A stretch of DNA of 64,000 nucleotides from JAVVVD01 sp036652795 (lineage in GTDB: Bacteria; Bacillota; Clostridia; Christensenellales; CAG-138). Below, one piece after another: positions 18,305-26,591 of the stretch. Numbering within the stretch: position 1 is the stretch's first letter; every line of letters begins with the position of its first letter. Below the pieces are notes generated by a model. That model was given only the letters and a program-made list of their open reading frames with translations. It searched no databases and had not been told where the DNA came from. The position numbers and the translations under genes were made by a program. The stretch lies in contig JAVVVD010000001.1 in NCBI GenBank assembly GCA_036652795.1, positions 248,001 to 312,000 of the forward strand. Direction: 5' to 3'.

Positions 18305-19903
18305 ATGTCACAAGAACAGAAAACGGTAAAAAAAGCATCATTTAAAAGCGAAATAGCATCATGGAATGGTTGGGCACATTATTTAACATGGTTATATATC
18401 ATGCTGTATGTACTGATATTTCCAATAATTCTTGATCAAAGCAAATATTTGAAGCTGACAGGCGGCAAATTCAACTTCTTCTTTTATAGTACCGTAATAT
18501 ATTTGGTGCTGATGGGCTTTAGACGGCTTACGGCGCTGATAACTGGTGAGCAGGGGCTGGTGTCGCCAAAGTACATTTGGCAAAATTCCTCATTAACGCA
18601 AAAGGCGATGGTAGCATATATATTTATTGCAATAATATCTGCGATCCTTTCCGAATACTCCAACTTTGTTTGGATGGGGGCCAGCCGGTTTGATGGCTTA
18701 CTTACCCTTATATTATATTTTTTTGTGTTCATGTGTATTTCAATGTTTGGCAGGATAGATCGGTGGCATGTGCTAGGGATGGGTCTTAGCATGCTAATCT
18801 TTAGTGTGATAGGACTTTTGCAGTGTTGGAACATAGATATAATGAATCTCTATCCGTCAGGCAAAAATTTCTACAACTCCAACTTTGTTGCCATGGCAGG
18901 TAACATAGATATGGCAAGTGGGATACTTTGCATATGCATTTCGCTTATGAGTGCGGCATTTGTTGTTATTAAGGATAAATGGCGTTGGTTGCTGTTGCCA
19001 TCCGTAGTTGCAAGTGTGATGCTGATAAGTTTGATAAATGTGGACAGCGGCATAGTTGGGCTTGCAATAAGCATGATAATTATGATGCCATTGCTGTTTA
19101 GAAGCAGAGAGCGCATATTAAATGGACTTATACTGCTTATAACGATATGCATAACGCTGGCCGTTGCAAAGAGTATTGTGTTCAGCCAAACGACCGATAC
19201 GCTTGGAAAGCTGGTTGTTAACTCAAGCTTTGCATTATCAGGCCTTGCAAAAATGCTGATTTGCGGCGCAGTGACGCTTATTCTGATTTGGTTAACCCTG
19301 TTCCTATTCAAGGAGAAATTTAGGCCAAACCCGAAGTTTATGACAATAGGTTTAGCAACCGTTCTATTTGTGGCTGTAGCAGTTGGAGGAATATGCGTAT
19401 ATCACTTTGCCGATGACCCTTCCAAAGGTTTTATCTATGAGGTTGGACAGATTATGCATGGCAATTTCAATGATGAATTTGGTTCGGGCCGCATAATGGT
19501 ATGGAAGCGCGCGTTGCTTATGGCTACGCAACATCCAATAATAGGAACTGGACCTGGATCTTTCTATGCAGCATTTACATTGCAATTTCAAGACGAAATA
19601 GAGGCGCTTGGTGCCAATGTAACATTTGACTTTGCCCATAATGATTATATACAGATACTTTGCAACATGGGCATACTGGGATTGCTCGCCTATGTTACTG
19701 GCTTAATCGGGCAGGGAGTTGCATTTTTCAAAAATGTATTCAGGGATGAGTGGGTGGCGATACTAGGCGCGCCCGTCCTGTGCTACTGTGTCCATATATT
19801 TTTCAGCTTCTCAATTGTTATCGTGGCACCGTTGTTCTTTGTATTGTTTGGACTGCTCGATAAAAGAAACGGTGATTTGCGCAAGTGTATTGGAAAAAAA
19901 TAA
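18305..19903 (+). CDS. O-antigen ligase/polymerase-like membrane protein (Wzy_C family)
   Basis: Polytopic membrane protein of about 532 residues with 10 or more hydrophobic segments. The large loop near the C-terminus carries the Wzy_C signature: GTGPGSFY, then FAHNDYIQILCNMGILGLLAY. Family members polymerise or ligate lipid-linked glycans on the outer face of the membrane. In a Gram-positive cell, attachment or polymerisation of a surface polysaccharide is the likely role, but no glycan cluster is nearby. Start ATG 18305 has a G-rich ribosome site at 18296-18301. The bidirectional terminator at 19921 ends the operon. Confidence 0.82.
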   Translation: MSQEQKTVKKASFKSEIASWNGWAHYLTWLYIMLYVLIFPIILDQSKYLKLTGGKFNFFFYSTVIYLVLMGFRRLTALITGEQGLVSPKYIWQNSSLTQKAMVAYIFIAIISAILSEYSNFVWMGASRFDGLLTLILYFFVFMCISMFGRIDRWHVLGMGLSMLIFSVIGLLQCWNIDIMNLYPSGKNFYNSNFVAMAGNIDMASGILCICISLMSAAFVVIKDKWRWLLLPSVVASVMLISLINVDSGIVGLAISMIIMMPLLFRSRERILNGLILLITICITLAVAKSIVFSQTTDTLGKLVVNSSFALSGLAKMLICGAVTLILIWLTLFLFKEKFRPNPKFMTIGLATVLFVAVAVGGICVYHFADDPSKGFIYEVGQIMHGNFNDEFGSGRIMVWKRALLMATQHPIIGTGPGSFYAAFTLQFQDEIEALGANVTFDFAHNDYIQILCNMGILGLLAYVTGLIGQGVAFFKNVFRDEWVAILGAPVLCYCVHIFFSFSIVIVAPLFFVLFGLLDKRNGDLRKCIGKK

Positions 19904-19920
19904 TATGATATAATGGCAAA

Positions 19921-19951
19921 TAAAAGAGCTAGATAACATCTAGCTCTTTTA
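19921..19951. terminator. Bidirectional terminator
   Basis: Perfect 13-bp stem (arms 19921-19933 and 19939-19951; core AAAAGAGCTAGA) with a five-base loop TAACA. A-rich and T-rich ends on both sides let it work for the + operon ending at 19903 and for the minus-strand tRNA/6S unit, whose last tRNA ends at 19954. Confidence 0.9.
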
Positions 19952-19953
19952 TT

Positions 19954-20027
19954 TGGCTGCGGAACTAGGATTCGAACCTAGACAATACGAGTCAGAGTCG
20001 TAGGTGCTACCATTACACAATTCCGCA
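19954..20027 (-). tRNA. tRNA-Gln (CTG)
   Basis: Complete cloverleaf on the minus strand: acceptor TGCGGAA/TTCCGCA with U1-A72 as usual for tRNA-Gln, T-arm GGTTCGAATCC, anticodon stem TACGA/TCGTA, and loop CTCTGAC giving anticodon CTG. Discriminator G and encoded CCA at 19954-19956. Last gene of the minus-strand RNA unit. Confidence 0.95.
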
Positions 20028-20039
20028 ATAAACAAATCA

Positions 20040-20208
20040 AATCCCGCTTTGCCGTCTGTCCCGATTATAATACCCGCCTCTTGGCAGGTGGGTGTATTGT
20101 GGCGGCTTCTGCTTACCAAACAAAAGAAGGTGGCATCATCCAGCCAACGCATACTCCCGTAATCACTTTGTGGGTTTATAACCGAAACCTAACGCACATC
20201 ACAGGATT
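20040..20208 (-). ncRNA. ssrS: Probable 6S RNA
   Basis: About 169 nt on the minus strand between two tRNA genes. The ends pair as a 7-bp closing stem (AATCCTG at 20208-20202 with CGGGATT at 20046-20040), extended by TGCGTT with GAC-G-GCA. The 5' text ATCCTGTGATGTGCGTTAG resembles, from memory, the 5' end of Bacillus 6S-1. A hairpin ACCTGCC-AAGA-GGCGGGT sits in the 3' strand of an open central bubble, and ACCCACAAA pairs imperfectly with TTTGTTTGGT to form the apical arm. This is the 6S layout (closing stem, bubble, apical stem), a promoter mimic that binds RNA polymerase. No covariance search was possible. Confidence 0.6.
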
Positions 20209-20212
20209 GTGA

Positions 20213-20289
20213 TGGTGGGATTAGTTGGGATCGAACCAACGACCTCTACGATGTCAACGTAGCGCTCTGACCAGCTGAGCTATAACCCC
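20213..20289 (-). tRNA. tRNA-Val (GAC)
   Basis: Complete minus-strand cloverleaf: acceptor GGGGTTA/TAATCCC, D-arm GCTCAGCTGGTCAGAGC, anticodon stem CTACG/CGTAG with loop TTGACAT (anticodon GAC), T-arm with GGTTCGATCC, discriminator A and encoded CCA. First gene of the RNA unit, about 14 bases after the predicted start of transcription. Confidence 0.94.
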
Positions 20290-20309
20290 GTTTTTCGTGC
20301 GCAAATACT

Positions 20310-20337
20310 ATTATACATATTATCCCGAAGTTTGCAA
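20310..20337 (-). promoter_or_regulatory. Promoter of the tRNA-Val/6S/tRNA-Gln unit
   Basis: On the minus strand: -35 TTGCAA (20337-20332), 16-base spacer, -10 TATAAT (20315-20310). Transcription would start near 20303 and reach tRNA-Val at 20289. No other promoter or terminator is obvious before the terminator at 19921. Confidence 0.75.
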
Positions 20338-20362
20338 GTACATTTTTTTTGCAGTATGGCTG

Positions 20363-20371
20363 TGTTATAAT
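20363..20371 (+). promoter_or_regulatory. Extended -10 promoter of the DUF4364 gene
   Basis: TG-T-TATAAT (20363-20371) with only a T-rich stretch at the -35 position, about 29 bases before ATG 20400. It is back to back with the tRNA/6S promoter. Confidence 0.5.
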
Positions 20372-20399
20372 AAATTAAAGATGATCGTGAGGTGCGTAT

Positions 20400-20927
20400 A
20401 TGTCATATTTTATGGACGGATTTTCAAAGGACAAGTTGACGATATTGTTTTTTTTGGATACCCTCGGTACGGAACTTACGCGTGAGCAAATAACTACAGC
20501 GGCGGCAGAGCGCGAGATTGTACCTTTTTTTGAACTGCAAAGCGCTGTATACGAGATGGAAGAAGCGGGCTTCCTAGCAGCCGTCCCGCGTACGTGGGGA
20601 CAGGTTTATGCTGTTACTGAAAAGGGCCGTGAGACGCTTATGATGTTCCTTGAGCAACTGCCGATTTCGTTGCGAGAGGATCTTGCAAATTACGCCGATG
20701 AATGCCGTGAAAAGCTGCTCCGTGAAACGCAATTTTCATCATGCTATGAAAAAAGCTCAAACGGCGGATACCTGGCTACGCTCAAGATACTTGAACGCAA
20801 CGACATTCTGCTGCAAGTGTCCATATTGCTGCCAGACGCGGATAACGTCAGGGCAATCTGCCGCAAATGGCCGGATCGGGCAGAAAGTGTGTATAAGAGC
20901 ATCATAAGCGAACTTCACAACGGCTGA
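20400..20927 (+). CDS. DUF4364 family protein
   Basis: 175-residue cytoplasmic protein of a Firmicutes family of unknown function. The first 80 residues read as a winged-helix (KLTILFFLDTLGTELTREQI, then a turn and VYAVTEKGRETL), suggesting DNA binding. The rest is mixed helix and strand without membrane segments. The start ATG 20400 is supported by GAGGTG at 20389-20394. It is convergent with the next gene (2 bases apart), and its promoter is back to back with the RNA unit. Function is not known. Confidence 0.8.
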   Translation: MSYFMDGFSKDKLTILFFLDTLGTELTREQITTAAAEREIVPFFELQSAVYEMEEAGFLAAVPRTWGQVYAVTEKGRETLMMFLEQLPISLREDLANYADECREKLLRETQFSSCYEKSSNGGYLATLKILERNDILLQVSILLPDADNVRAICRKWPDRAESVYKSIISELHNG

Positions 20928-20929
20928 TA

Positions 20930-21352
20930 TCACACATAGTTGTACATTTGCCGGATGTTGTTTTCTTCGATCAAAAGCAACTTTTCACCAAGTGAAATCA
21001 CAGCTGTATCGGCACCGGACAACTCCCTAAGTTGCCTTCTCATGTCGATGATACCCATTGTGCTGCCTTGTATCACCATCTCGGCCATGTGCGAAGAAGT
21101 TGCATCCAGCGCAGTGTTGAGATACAGCGATGCAAAAATAGGTGTGCGCGGTATGTGTGCAACACTGGATGTCTCAAAAATATTGCGTAGATTTTCGGCT
21201 TCACAAAGAAGCTTCTGATACTCGGCAAACTGCTCTGCCATTACATTGCGGAAAGTTGCATCCTTGCTCTTTTTGATTAGCCGGCCAAGTGTTTGCTTGC
21301 CTATAGCTGCATTCTCATAAATTGTATGCAGCAATTCCTTGTTTGTTTCCAT
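20930..21352 (-). CDS. Predicted four-helix-bundle protein, function unknown
   Basis: 140 residues, almost all helical: a ferritin-like or spore-coat-like pattern of four amphipathic helices (TIYENAAIGKQTLGRLIKK, FRNVMAEQFAEYQKLLCEAENL, LYLNTALDATSSHMAEMVIQG, and the C-terminal SLGEKLLLIEENNIRQMYNYV). No convincing diiron ligand set. AAGGAGG precedes ATG 21352 on the minus strand, so it is a real gene. Divergent from the topoisomerase operon and convergent with the DUF4364 gene. I do not assign a function. Confidence 0.75.
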   Translation of the reverse strand: METNKELLHTIYENAAIGKQTLGRLIKKSKDATFRNVMAEQFAEYQKLLCEAENLRNIFETSSVAHIPRTPIFASLYLNTALDATSSHMAEMVIQGSTMGIIDMRRQLRELSGADTAVISLGEKLLLIEENNIRQMYNYV

Positions 21353-21419
21353 AGCTATCGCCTCCTTGGTGTAGTGTGATATGCAAGCTAGAAAATTATA
21401 CCGAAATACAGCAGAATTA

Positions 21420-21448
21420 TTGCCCCAAAATGAAAGGTGTATTATAAT
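21420..21448 (+). promoter_or_regulatory. Promoter of the topoisomerase operon
   Basis: -35 TTGCCC (21420-21425), 17-base spacer, -10 TATAAT (21443-21448). The leader to ATG 21507 is about 52 bases. Confidence 0.75.
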
Positions 21449-21506
21449 ATGCTGTGGTCAAAATATGAATCTACACATTATATGGTAGTTTCCATTGGAG
21501 GAATAT

Positions 21507-23480
21507 ATGGCAAAAGATTACAGCGTAAGCGATATAAAAATAATGGAAGGTCTTGAAGCGGTACGTATGCGGCCAGGTATGTACATTGGCAGCACAGGTC
21601 TGCGCGGTCTGCACCATATACTGTGGGAGATAGTAGACAACGCCGTGGATGAAGCGGCAAACGGATATGCCGATGAAATAAATGTTACGCTGCATCGTGA
21701 TTTTTCAGTGACTGTGGAGGATAATGGTCGTGGAATACCTGTGGGGATACATGAAAAGCTTGGCGTTAGTGGTGTTGAGGTGGTTTTTACTCAGCTGCAT
21801 GCAGGTGGTAAATTTGACAATGATTCATACGGCTATTCCGGCGGCTTGCACGGAGTGGGCGCATCTGTGGTAAACGCTCTATCGGAATATGTTGATGTAA
21901 CAGTATTCACTGAAGGCCGGATATACCAACAACGGTTCCGCAGTTATGTGGATTCACAGGGAAAGATGCAGTGCGGCAAACCTATGGCACCACTTACGGA
22001 AACAGGGCGCACGCGCAGGCAAGGCTCAATCGTAACATTTTTGCCTGATAAGTGCGTGTTCGAAACATTGGATATGAATTTTGAAACAATTGCCAAGCGG
22101 CTGCGCGAGTTGGCATACCTAAATAAGGGTATATGCTTTAAGCTTGAGGATCAACGTGAGCGCGGCAACAAGCGCACAAAGGAATATAAATTTGACGGTG
22201 GCTTGTCGGATTTTGTGTCCTACATGAACGAAGATAAAACTCCGTTGTATTCTGAGCCCATCTACTTTATTGGTAAGAAGGACGATATAGTTGTTGAGAT
22301 TGCCATGCAGCATAACGACAGCTATTCAGAGAGCATATTTTCATACGTAAACAATATACCAACAACTGAAGGCGGAACGCATGAAACAGGCTTTAAGGCT
22401 GCGCTTACAAAAACGCTTAATGATTATTGCCGCAAAAATGATATTCTTAAAGACAAAGATCCTTCGCTCTCTGGGGAGGATTTTCGTGAGGGCCTTACTG
22501 CGATAATTTCATTGAAGATGCACAATATACAATTTGAAGGGCAGACAAAAACGCGCCTTGGAAACACTGAAGCACGTCCGGCGGTGGAATCGGTTATAAT
22601 GGATAAGCTCACACCTTTTTTAGAGGATCTAAAAAATGCTGAAATTGCAAACAGCATAGCTGATAAAGCACTAAAGGCGGCTAAGGTAAGGGAGAGCGCC
22701 CGCAAGGCAAAAAATATGGCGCGCGAAAAAAGCAAACTGGAAAATGCACCGTTGGTGGGCAAGCTCTCAAGCTGCACAGGCAGGGACCCTACGCAAAACG
22801 AGCTTTTCATTGTTGAAGGTGATTCTGCCGGTGGTAGTGCCAAGCAGGGCAGGGACAGACGTTTTCAGGCGATACTGCCACTTAGAGGTAAACCGCTTAA
22901 CGTGGAAAAAAAACGTATAGATCAGGTTCTTGCTAATGAGGAGTTCCGATCCATAATAACGGCAATGGGTACGGGTATTGGAGAGGATTTTGATCTTGCC
23001 GGCTTGAAGTATAACAGGATAATAATATTGTCGGATGCGGATCAGGACGGCGCCCATATCAGGGCTATACTGCTCACTTTTTTCTATCGATATATGAAAG
23101 AATTAATTATGGATGGGCATGTATTTATAGGTTTGCCTCCGCTGTACAAGGTGCAAAAGGGCAAGGATGAAAAGTATGCTTATTCAGATGTTGAGCTTGC
23201 CGATGCAATAACATTCATTGGCAAAGGATATTCGCTGCAACGCTATAAAGGTCTTGGCGAAATGAATCCTGAGCAGCTTTGGTCTACAACTATGAATCCG
23301 GAAAATCGTTCACTCATACGTGTTGGCATCGAGGATGCGGCCGATGTAGAGCATATGGTTACGGTGCTTATGGGAGACAAGGTTGCGCCACGCAAGGAGT
23401 ATATAAGCGAATTCGCAAACTTCAATAAAACTGATACATTTGAGGGTAAGGTTACGACTGCGCCCTCGGTTACGGGGTAA
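21507..23480 (+). CDS. gyrB: Type IIA DNA topoisomerase subunit B (DNA gyrase/topo IV, GyrB-type)
   Basis: ATPase subunit of a type IIA topoisomerase. 657 residues from ATG 21507, preceded by GGAGG (21497-21501). The GHKL ATPase shows EIVDNAVDEA, EDNGRGIP and GGLHGVGASVVNA; the TOPRIM domain has EGDSAGGSAKQGRDRRFQAI (E at about 437) and DADQDG (about 510); the C-terminus is YKGLGEMNPEQLW with LMGDKVAPR. The GTGIGEDF and LMGDKVAPRKEYI segments are closer to GyrB than to ParE. The pair is not next to dnaA, so it could be a second, topo IV-like pair. Confidence 0.85.
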   Translation: MAKDYSVSDIKIMEGLEAVRMRPGMYIGSTGLRGLHHILWEIVDNAVDEAANGYADEINVTLHRDFSVTVEDNGRGIPVGIHEKLGVSGVEVVFTQLHAGGKFDNDSYGYSGGLHGVGASVVNALSEYVDVTVFTEGRIYQQRFRSYVDSQGKMQCGKPMAPLTETGRTRRQGSIVTFLPDKCVFETLDMNFETIAKRLRELAYLNKGICFKLEDQRERGNKRTKEYKFDGGLSDFVSYMNEDKTPLYSEPIYFIGKKDDIVVEIAMQHNDSYSESIFSYVNNIPTTEGGTHETGFKAALTKTLNDYCRKNDILKDKDPSLSGEDFREGLTAIISLKMHNIQFEGQTKTRLGNTEARPAVESVIMDKLTPFLEDLKNAEIANSIADKALKAAKVRESARKAKNMAREKSKLENAPLVGKLSSCTGRDPTQNELFIVEGDSAGGSAKQGRDRRFQAILPLRGKPLNVEKKRIDQVLANEEFRSIITAMGTGIGEDFDLAGLKYNRIIILSDADQDGAHIRAILLTFFYRYMKELIMDGHVFIGLPPLYKVQKGKDEKYAYSDVELADAITFIGKGYSLQRYKGLGEMNPEQLWSTTMNPENRSLIRVGIEDAADVEHMVTVLMGDKVAPRKEYISEFANFNKTDTFEGKVTTAPSVTG

Positions 23481-23486
23481 GAGAAT

Positions 23487-25904
23487 ATGACAAAAAAAAC
23501 AGAAGCCACACCTGATCTAACTGGTGGCAATATAATAAATAGGACGATGGATGAGGTTATGCACTCATCCATGTTGCCGTATGCGGAGTATGTAATACTC
23601 GAGCGTGCACTGCCGCGGGTTGAGGATGGCCTAAAGCCAGTTCAGCGTCGTATACTCTATACAATGTTGGAGCTTTCACTATCGCCTGATAAACCGCATA
23701 GAAAAAGTGCGCGTATAGTAGGTGACTGCCTTGGTAAATACCATCCACATGGCGATAGCTCTGTTTATGATGCAATGGTGCGCATGGCACAGGATTTCAA
23801 CATGCAGATGCCGCTTGTGGATGGCCACGGCAACTATGGCAGCGTTGATGGCGATACCGCAGCAGCAATGCGATATACAGAAGCGCGCATGACACCGCTG
23901 GCGATGGAGCTTCTTCGCGATATAGAAAAGGATACTGTAAAATTCAGTCTCAACTTTGACGATACGTTAAAGGAACCTGATTTGCTGCCTGGAAGGTATC
24001 CAAACCTGCTTGTAAACGGCGCTAGCGGCATAGCCGTGGGTCTTGCGACAAACATACCGCCGCACAACCTAAACGAGGCTATAGACGCTGTGGTAATGCA
24101 GATGAACGACCCTGATGTGAGCCTTGATGCTCTTATGAACGTGTTACCTTGCCCGGACTTCCCAACAGGTGGTTATCTGCTGGATTCAAGTGAGATAAAG
24201 ACGGCGTATGAGACAGGCCGTGGCAAAATAATCATGCGCGCTAAGACCGAGATAGAACCGCTCAAAAACGGCAAAAAGCTTATCGTCATACACGAGCTGC
24301 CATATCAGGTTAATAAGGCCAAGGCACTTGAAAATATACTTAAGCTAAGCCAGGAGAAGAAGCTGTTGTTTTCCGGTATAGGCGACATACGTGATGAATC
24401 GGACCGTACGGGCATGCGCGCGGTAATAGAGGTCAAAAAGGACGCGGACGCGGAAAAAATACTTCAATACCTATTCAAGTACTCAGATCTGCAAATGACA
24501 TTTGGAGTGAATATGGTTGCCATAGCCAATGGTAAACCACAGCAGATGGGTTTAAAACAGATACTTAGCCACTATATAGCGCACCAAGAGGATGTTGTAA
24601 GGCGCAGAACAAAATTCGAATTAGATGCCGCCAAGCGTAGAGAGCACATTTTAGAAGGCCTAGCCATCGCTATACTAAACATCGATGAAGTGATAGCACT
24701 TATCAGGGCCTCAAAAACGCCAAAGGATGCACGCGAGGGGCTGATGGCACGCTTTGCTTTGAGCGAAGTTCAAGCTCAAGCAATACTTGATCTTCGATTG
24801 CAGAGACTCACAAACCTTGAACTTGTGGCTATACAAAACGAATATAAAGAAATAAGAAAATTAATAAAAAATCTTGAAGCGATACTAAGCTCCGAAGAAA
24901 AACTTAAAGATGTGATAAAGGGCGAATTGGCAGAGATAAGGCGAAAATATGGCATAGAACGACGTACAAAGCTGATATGCGCACAACAGGAGATCATTGT
25001 GGATGATAGTGACCTCAAGGTAGTTGAGGACGTTGCAATAGTGATATTCACAGATGGAAGGCTGCGCAGAATTTCCGAACGGCAGTATAATGTGGAACAG
25101 ATTGAGGATGAGAAACGCCTGTGTACACTACATACAACAACCGATGCGCGATTGCGGCTGTTTACCAACTACGGTGCCTGTCTTGTGCTGGATGTTGAGG
25201 AAATACCAGAATCAAAGGCGGCTTTGCGTGCCATAAATATAAACACGCTGTTGGCGCTGGAGAGCGGAGAACGCATAGTTACATGCTTAGATAAGCTTCC
25301 TGATGGTAAACTGATGTTCTACACAAAGTATGGATATGTCAAGTGTACTGATACTAAGGAATATGAATCACGTGTAAAGCGGATTACAGCTGCTACCGTA
25401 AAGGAAGGCGATGAAATCATAAAGGTAAAACTACGCTGTGAAGAAAGTGTGGTGCTAATTACACGTGCTGGCATGAGTATACGCTTCGATATAAATACGG
25501 TTCCAGAAATGGGTAGAGTCAGTGCGGGAGTGCGCTGCATTAAACTGGACGAGGGTGACGAAGTGGTTTTTGTTGAACAGATTGGATCTGAGGGCGAGAT
25601 ACTTACAATAACAGACAGCGGGTATGCCAAACGCAGTTTTGTGTTTGACTATGAGATGCAAGGCCGCAACGGAAAGGGCATGAAAACATTCGACTTTAAA
25701 AAGAACGGGTCAAATGGAAAACAGATAGCGGCAGCTTTGTATGTACGTGAGCCATTTGATTTTGTTATAGTGCAGGTGCATGGCTTGCGCACATTGGTAA
25801 ATACAGAGCAGGTATTTATTGATAATCGTGCAGGTAAGGGAGCATTGCTGGTTATGGCATTGCTTGACGACCTTGTTACTGATGCATACAGAAAACTGAC
25901 ATAA
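23487..25904 (+). CDS. gyrA: Type IIA DNA topoisomerase subunit A (DNA gyrase/topo IV, GyrA-type)
   Basis: DNA breakage-reunion subunit, 805 residues. The catalytic tyrosine is Y130 in AAMRYTEARM; the winged-helix ARKSARIVGDCLGKYHPHGD-type region is intact (here starting HRKSARIVG). The C-terminal beta-pinwheel is full length. At the position of the GyrA box (QRRGGKG in gyrase) it reads QGRNGKG (from residue 725), a partly altered box. The N-terminus (YAEYVILERALPRVEDGLKPVQRR) resembles topo IV ParC. So it is a GyrA/ParC intermediate; supercoiling activity is uncertain. It starts 6 bases after subunit B. Confidence 0.85.
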   Translation: MTKKTEATPDLTGGNIINRTMDEVMHSSMLPYAEYVILERALPRVEDGLKPVQRRILYTMLELSLSPDKPHRKSARIVGDCLGKYHPHGDSSVYDAMVRMAQDFNMQMPLVDGHGNYGSVDGDTAAAMRYTEARMTPLAMELLRDIEKDTVKFSLNFDDTLKEPDLLPGRYPNLLVNGASGIAVGLATNIPPHNLNEAIDAVVMQMNDPDVSLDALMNVLPCPDFPTGGYLLDSSEIKTAYETGRGKIIMRAKTEIEPLKNGKKLIVIHELPYQVNKAKALENILKLSQEKKLLFSGIGDIRDESDRTGMRAVIEVKKDADAEKILQYLFKYSDLQMTFGVNMVAIANGKPQQMGLKQILSHYIAHQEDVVRRRTKFELDAAKRREHILEGLAIAILNIDEVIALIRASKTPKDAREGLMARFALSEVQAQAILDLRLQRLTNLELVAIQNEYKEIRKLIKNLEAILSSEEKLKDVIKGELAEIRRKYGIERRTKLICAQQEIIVDDSDLKVVEDVAIVIFTDGRLRRISERQYNVEQIEDEKRLCTLHTTTDARLRLFTNYGACLVLDVEEIPESKAALRAININTLLALESGERIVTCLDKLPDGKLMFYTKYGYVKCTDTKEYESRVKRITAATVKEGDEIIKVKLRCEESVVLITRAGMSIRFDINTVPEMGRVSAGVRCIKLDEGDEVVFVEQIGSEGEILTITDSGYAKRSFVFDYEMQGRNGKGMKTFDFKKNGSNGKQIAAALYVREPFDFVIVQVHGLRTLVNTEQVFIDNRAGKGALLVMALLDDLVTDAYRKLT

Positions 25905-25960
25905 TAACTTTTGCCCACGAATACTATTAAACACCAACGATAAGTAGGAGCGATAGTAGC

Positions 25961-26569
25961 GTGGGAGCATATGATACGAATTTAGTCCGCATATGCGGCA
26001 CAGTTATTGAAGGCGCCGAATTTGACCACAGGTTATTCGGCGAAACATTTTATGTGATAAAGGTAATGGTGCCACGCCTTAGCGGCACTACGGACGTGTT
26101 GCCTGTTACACTCCCGGGACGCGCATGCACTGAGCTTCCTGAAGAAGGTGACAAAATACACATTATGGGGCAGCTACGCTCCTATAACAAGCATACTGAT
26201 AATGGCAGCAGGCTGATAATAAGCGTGTTTGCAAGGACGATAGAGCCGGCTGATGACGAGTGCGAAGCATATAACGAGATAACCCTTAGCGGATATCTCT
26301 GCAAGCCAGTGATGTTGCGTACAACCCCGTTTTTGCGCGAGATAGGCGATATACTACTTGCCGTTAACCGCTCATATAATAAGTCGGATTACCTGCCATG
26401 CATAGCATGGGGGCGCAACGCCCGCTTTGCGGCGGACTTGATGGTTGGCAGCCATATGCAGCTGTGTGGTAGATTACAAAGCAGGGAATACCAGAAATGC
26501 CTTGAAGATGGCACAATGGTATTGCGCACGGCCTATGAAGTATCATGTTCATCGCTTGAGCTGCTTTGA
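25961..26569 (+). CDS. Single-stranded DNA-binding (SSB-like) protein with two OB folds
   Basis: 202 residues. Two successive OB-type segments: NLVRICGTVIEGAEFDHRLFGETFYVIKVMVPRLSG (first) and NEITLSGYLCKPVMLRTTPFLREIGDILLAVNR then YLPCIAWGRNARF (second), the latter close to SSB/PriB. It lacks the acidic DDxPF tail of canonical SSB, so it is probably an accessory ssDNA-binding protein. GTG start at 25961 with TAGGAG 10 bases upstream. It follows the topoisomerase pair in the same direction. Confidence 0.7.
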   Translation: MGAYDTNLVRICGTVIEGAEFDHRLFGETFYVIKVMVPRLSGTTDVLPVTLPGRACTELPEEGDKIHIMGQLRSYNKHTDNGSRLIISVFARTIEPADDECEAYNEITLSGYLCKPVMLRTTPFLREIGDILLAVNRSYNKSDYLPCIAWGRNARFAADLMVGSHMQLCGRLQSREYQKCLEDGTMVLRTAYEVSCSSLELL

Positions 26570-26591
26570 GTAAAATTGTGAGGTGTTTTTT

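Noticed and set aside
19949..20152. 67-codon minus-strand open frame spanning tRNA-Gln and the 6S candidate
   Set aside because: It reads straight through a tRNA and a structured RNA, so it is not a gene.
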